Position numbers and translations under genes: made by a program
In this document: in pieces, positions 61,226 through 64,000 of the stretch
Numbering within the stretch: position 1 is the first letter of the stretch
How the letters are laid out: every line of letters begins with the position of its first letter
Notes under the pieces: generated by a model
What the model was told of the DNA's origin: nothing
Seen by the model: the letters and a program-made list of their open reading frames with translations, nothing else
Databases searched by the model: none
Source: Tetrahymena thermophila SB210
Taxonomy: Eukaryota; Ciliophora; Oligohymenophorea; Hymenostomatida; Tetrahymenidae
Assembly (NCBI RefSeq): GCF_000189635.1
Contig: NW_002476236.1
Coordinates: forward strand, 1-64,000
Direction: 5' to 3'
Length of the DNA: 64,000 bases

Positions 61226-64000
61226 ATGAGTAATAAATATTCTATTTATTCAAAATAACTTTTACATACAAATCAATAGAGATTTTATGAGCTAGATTAA
61301 ACGTATACTAATAAGTATTTTGTATTAATAGGTAATAAAGGTAGCTCAAATCAATTCGTTGATGATGATGGAAGAGAAATTCCAGGATAAAAGCCAGTCA
61401 AAAAAAGATTTGCATATAATGCTCCGGAAGAATTAATAGAAGAAGCAAAGATGTAAGGAGCAGATAACGATGATAATGATGATTTATTCAAAAAGAGTTA
61501 ACAAAGAGTTACTGATACTCAAAATTCATATCAGTTAAGACAATAAAATAGATAACTTTAGTAAAAGAGTTATGATGCATTTGCTGATGGTGGTAAATCG
61601 CCAGATGAGAATTCAATTAAATTTTCAGAGAGATTAAAGGAATAAAAGCTTGAAAACGAAAGGGTAGCGTTAGAATAAAAAATAGTTAAAGAAGCTCAAT
61701 AAGCTGAATACAATAGTAAGTTTTCAAGTGTACCAACCTAAGTAAACTAAAATGCACCTTTAAGATAAGCTAACACTTCAAAAGGTTCATCCAAATTTAG
61801 TGATGTTGATACCGATACTTCTTTTTCAAGTGGCGCTATGTCTGCTAACAGAATGGGATCAAAATGGGGAGAAACTCCTAAGAGATAAAGTAATCATTTT
61901 TACTTACTTTATTGAATATTAAATTTCAGTTGATTTTAAAAATATTTCATTTTTTTTAAGATCAAATCAAATTAATTTTTAAGAATGCCTCAATATTTAT
62001 TTCTGAGTCATTTAAAAATAAATAGATATATAAATAAATAGATAGATAGATACTATTTATATTCAAAAGTATTTAAATTAATACTTTCTTTAAAAAGATA
62101 TCTCATGAAAGATTTTTTAAATTTGATTTGATTTGAACAAATTTTTTTAATATATTCAGAATTTTTAAATTAATTTTATTTTTTATAAAAAAGGTGGTTT
62201 TGAACAATCTACTCCTGTAAAGAGACAAAGATGGGATATGACACCTTAATAAAGTGGAGGTTTTGGATAAACTCCTTAAAAAGTTGGTGGTATGTTTGGT
62301 GAAACACCTACACCTGGTCACTTAATCTAAGGTACACCAAGCAGATTTGGTGAAACCCCTACTCCTAAAAGAAGTACCACACGTACTCGTTGGGATGAAT
62401 AAACTCCTAAAAATATATAAACACCTTTAGGAGGTTATATGGGTATTACACCTACTCCTGGTGGTTTATATACTCCCTAAAATCAACCCAATTTAACTCC
62501 TGAATAAATTATGAATCTTAAATAATTACAAGCTAATGAAATGAGAAATAGACCTCTCACTGATGAAGATCTTGATCAAATGTTACCTGGACCTGGAGAC
62601 GGTTATGAAGTAAAAATTCTTTTCACTAATTCACTAACATAAAATTATGAGAGTAATAATCGAGTAGACTTGAAAAAATTTTTCTATCTTAAAAAATATT
62701 ATTAAATAATCAATTTTATTTTTATTAAAAAAATAAAATCAGTAAAAATAAAAAAAATATTTTAATTTTAATTTAAAATAAATGCTTTCGTTGTCGTGAT
62801 AAAAACACTTCTTTTATAAAAACCTTAGCATTTTCAACAGAAACCCTCTCAGAGAGCAATTAGAAAATATTTTTATCCTTTCTCCTATTAATTATCTCCA
62901 TGGTTAGATACATCTAAGTCTATATGTATATGGAAAATTTGACACAAGTAAAATATGTGAAAGGGAGATCAACAAACTAGAAACATTGAGCGATTGATGA
63001 TGGTTGAAGAAAAGTAGGAGAGATAAATTTAAAATAATGTGGATATGTTAGTTCTTTATGATCTATATAAAAATAAGAATAAAAGCAAAATAAGTTATAT
63101 GAATAATTAAAAAAACAACATTTTGAATATTTGAAGCTTTCATATTCTCAAAAAAAATGCACCCAATTTGCTATTTAAGTTGGCAGATAAACAAATAGAT
63201 AGATCTAATGAATCATCATCTAATCTAACTCGATTATAACTCCACTCTTTTGACTTTAAGTAGCTTTTATTTAATTTTTTTTTTTATTAATTTAAATAGA
63301 TTGTTAAACCACCAGATAGCTACAACCCTCCTAAAAATATGATGAGATAGTTTTTAATGTCATAATAAACTCCGTCAATGACACCCATGGGTTATTAAAT
63401 CCCTGATGAAATGACTAAGCCTATTGAAGTTCCTCAATCTCCAAGCATAAATGGTTTGCCTTCAATTAAACCTGAAGACTTGGCTTATTTTGGAGAGTTA
63501 TAAAACCCTGTCAATGAATCAGAGTTAACTCCTGAGGAATTGAAGAAGAGAAAAATAAAAGAATTATTGCTCAAAATTAAAAGAGGTACTCCTTAAATGA
63601 GAAAATCTGCTTTACGTTAAATTACTTAAAATGCAAGAGAGTTTGGTGCTGATCTTTTGTTTAACGATATTTTGACTTTGCTTATGTCTCCAACACTTGA
63701 AGTACAAGAACGTCACTTGCTTGTTAAAGTCATTGATCGTATTCTCTACAAATTAGACGATTTAGTCCGTCCTCATGTGCATAATATTTTGGTCGTTATT
63801 GAACCCTTGCTTATTGATGAAGATTATTACGCTCGTGTTGAAGGTCGTGAAATTATTTCTAACTTAGCTAAGGCTGCCGGTTTACCTACTATGATTAAAA
63901 CACTCAAGCCTGATATTGACCATAATGATGAATTCGTACGTAATACAACAGCTCGTGCATTTGCCGTCGTCGCAAGTAGTTTAGGTATTTCATCTATGTT
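61226..64000 (+). CDS. SF3B1: SF3B1 (U2 snRNP splicing factor), 3' end outside window
   Basis: Splicing factor 3B subunit 1, the HEAT-repeat protein that clamps the branch site in U2 snRNP. The N-terminal region has the family's TP-rich, U2AF-ligand-type repeats: [42 protein letters not shown] and [12 protein letters not shown], which in other species are cyclin-kinase targets. [19 protein letters not shown] and [15 protein letters not shown] precede the HEAT part, which is nearly identical to other eukaryotes: [79 protein letters not shown] and [20 protein letters not shown] at the window edge. Introns: 61890-62193 (304 nt) and 62610-63299 (690 nt). The first exon near 61226-61332 ([14 protein letters not shown]) is less certain; the true start could be elsewhere. 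The codon choice becomes GC-richer in the HEAT region, a sign of high expression. Confidence 0.95.
62610..63299 (+). other. 690-nt intron of SF3B1
   Basis: Donor GTAAAAATTC after GGYE and acceptor TTTAAATAG before IVKPPDSY are fixed by the conserved protein on both sides. At 690 nt it is several times longer than other introns in this window. Its middle (about 62780-63020 and 63140-63260) is less AT-rich than normal introns and contains CTTTCGTTGTCGTGAT, a CTCTCAGAGAG palindrome and a TTGATGATGG motif. It may host a small untranslated RNA; none was identified. Confidence 0.75.

Noticed and set aside
1-64000. tRNA, rRNA, CRISPR arrays, transposons
   Set aside because: Looked for the tRNA T-loop consensus, long inverted repeats, transposase-type DDE/RT motifs and regularly spaced short repeats; none seen. 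The two tandem-repeat blocks have long, variable units unlike CRISPR.

Overview
This window is the end of a macronuclear chromosome of a ciliate, almost certainly Tetrahymena (T. thermophila or a close relative). Three things point there. Bases 1-68 are C4A2 telomere repeats, present only in macronuclear chromosomes. The DNA is extremely AT-rich, with short AT-rich GT..AG introns. TAA and TAG are read as glutamine throughout, leaving TGA as the only stop. The clearest proof is the 833-codon TFIIH helicase frame at 50828-53326, which carries dozens of in-frame TAA/TAG codons inside a well conserved protein. A standard-code translation therefore breaks almost every gene here; all calls below use the ciliate nuclear code.

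Layout. 1-68: telomere. 659-5238 (-): ABCA-type full transporter. 7445-13880 (+): UBR1-type N-recognin ubiquitin ligase. 14262-15116 (+): LigB/DODA-family protein that has lost most catalytic histidines. 15544-16559 (-): unknown gene. 17534-18212 (+): small coiled-coil protein. 19629-21935 (+): multi-pass membrane protein. 22422-26905 (+): membrane PAS/histidine-kinase-like protein. 27755-30563 (-): N/Q/S-rich unknown protein. 31332-31937 (-): small membrane protein. 33333-33638 (+): histone-H1-like basic protein. 34377-35110 (-): coiled-coil protein. 35554-38520 (+): calpain-fold pseudoprotease. 39445-40182 (+): pICln. 40860-42715 and 43143-45354 (-): tandem pair of Zn-finger/kelch proteins. 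46630-48090 (+): unknown single-exon protein. 48645-50400 (-): aldo/keto reductase with a probable mitochondrial presequence. 50828-53326 (+): XPB/ERCC3 helicase. 54210-55868 (-): Q-rich NYN/PIN-like nuclease. 57159-60018 (-): CCDC96-like axonemal coiled-coil protein. 61226-64000 (+, cut by the window): SF3B1.

The genes are ordinary single-transcription units on both strands, separated by 0.4-2.2 kb of AT-rich spacer, with no operons. They do not form one pathway: transcription/repair (XPB), splicing (SF3B1, with pICln acting in Sm-protein assembly), protein turnover (UBR1), cilia (CCDC96-like) and membrane functions are mixed. The most notable points are three enzyme-family members lacking catalytic residues (DODA-like, calpain-like, aldo/keto reductase), a recent-looking tandem duplication of a Zn-finger/kelch gene, two intergenic imperfect tandem-repeat blocks with periods of about 110-210 bp, and a 690-nt SF3B1 intron. 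No tRNA, rRNA, CRISPR array or recognisable transposon was seen. Exon boundaries were placed by eye and should be treated as approximate, especially in the membrane protein at 19629-21935 and the unknown gene at 15544-16559.
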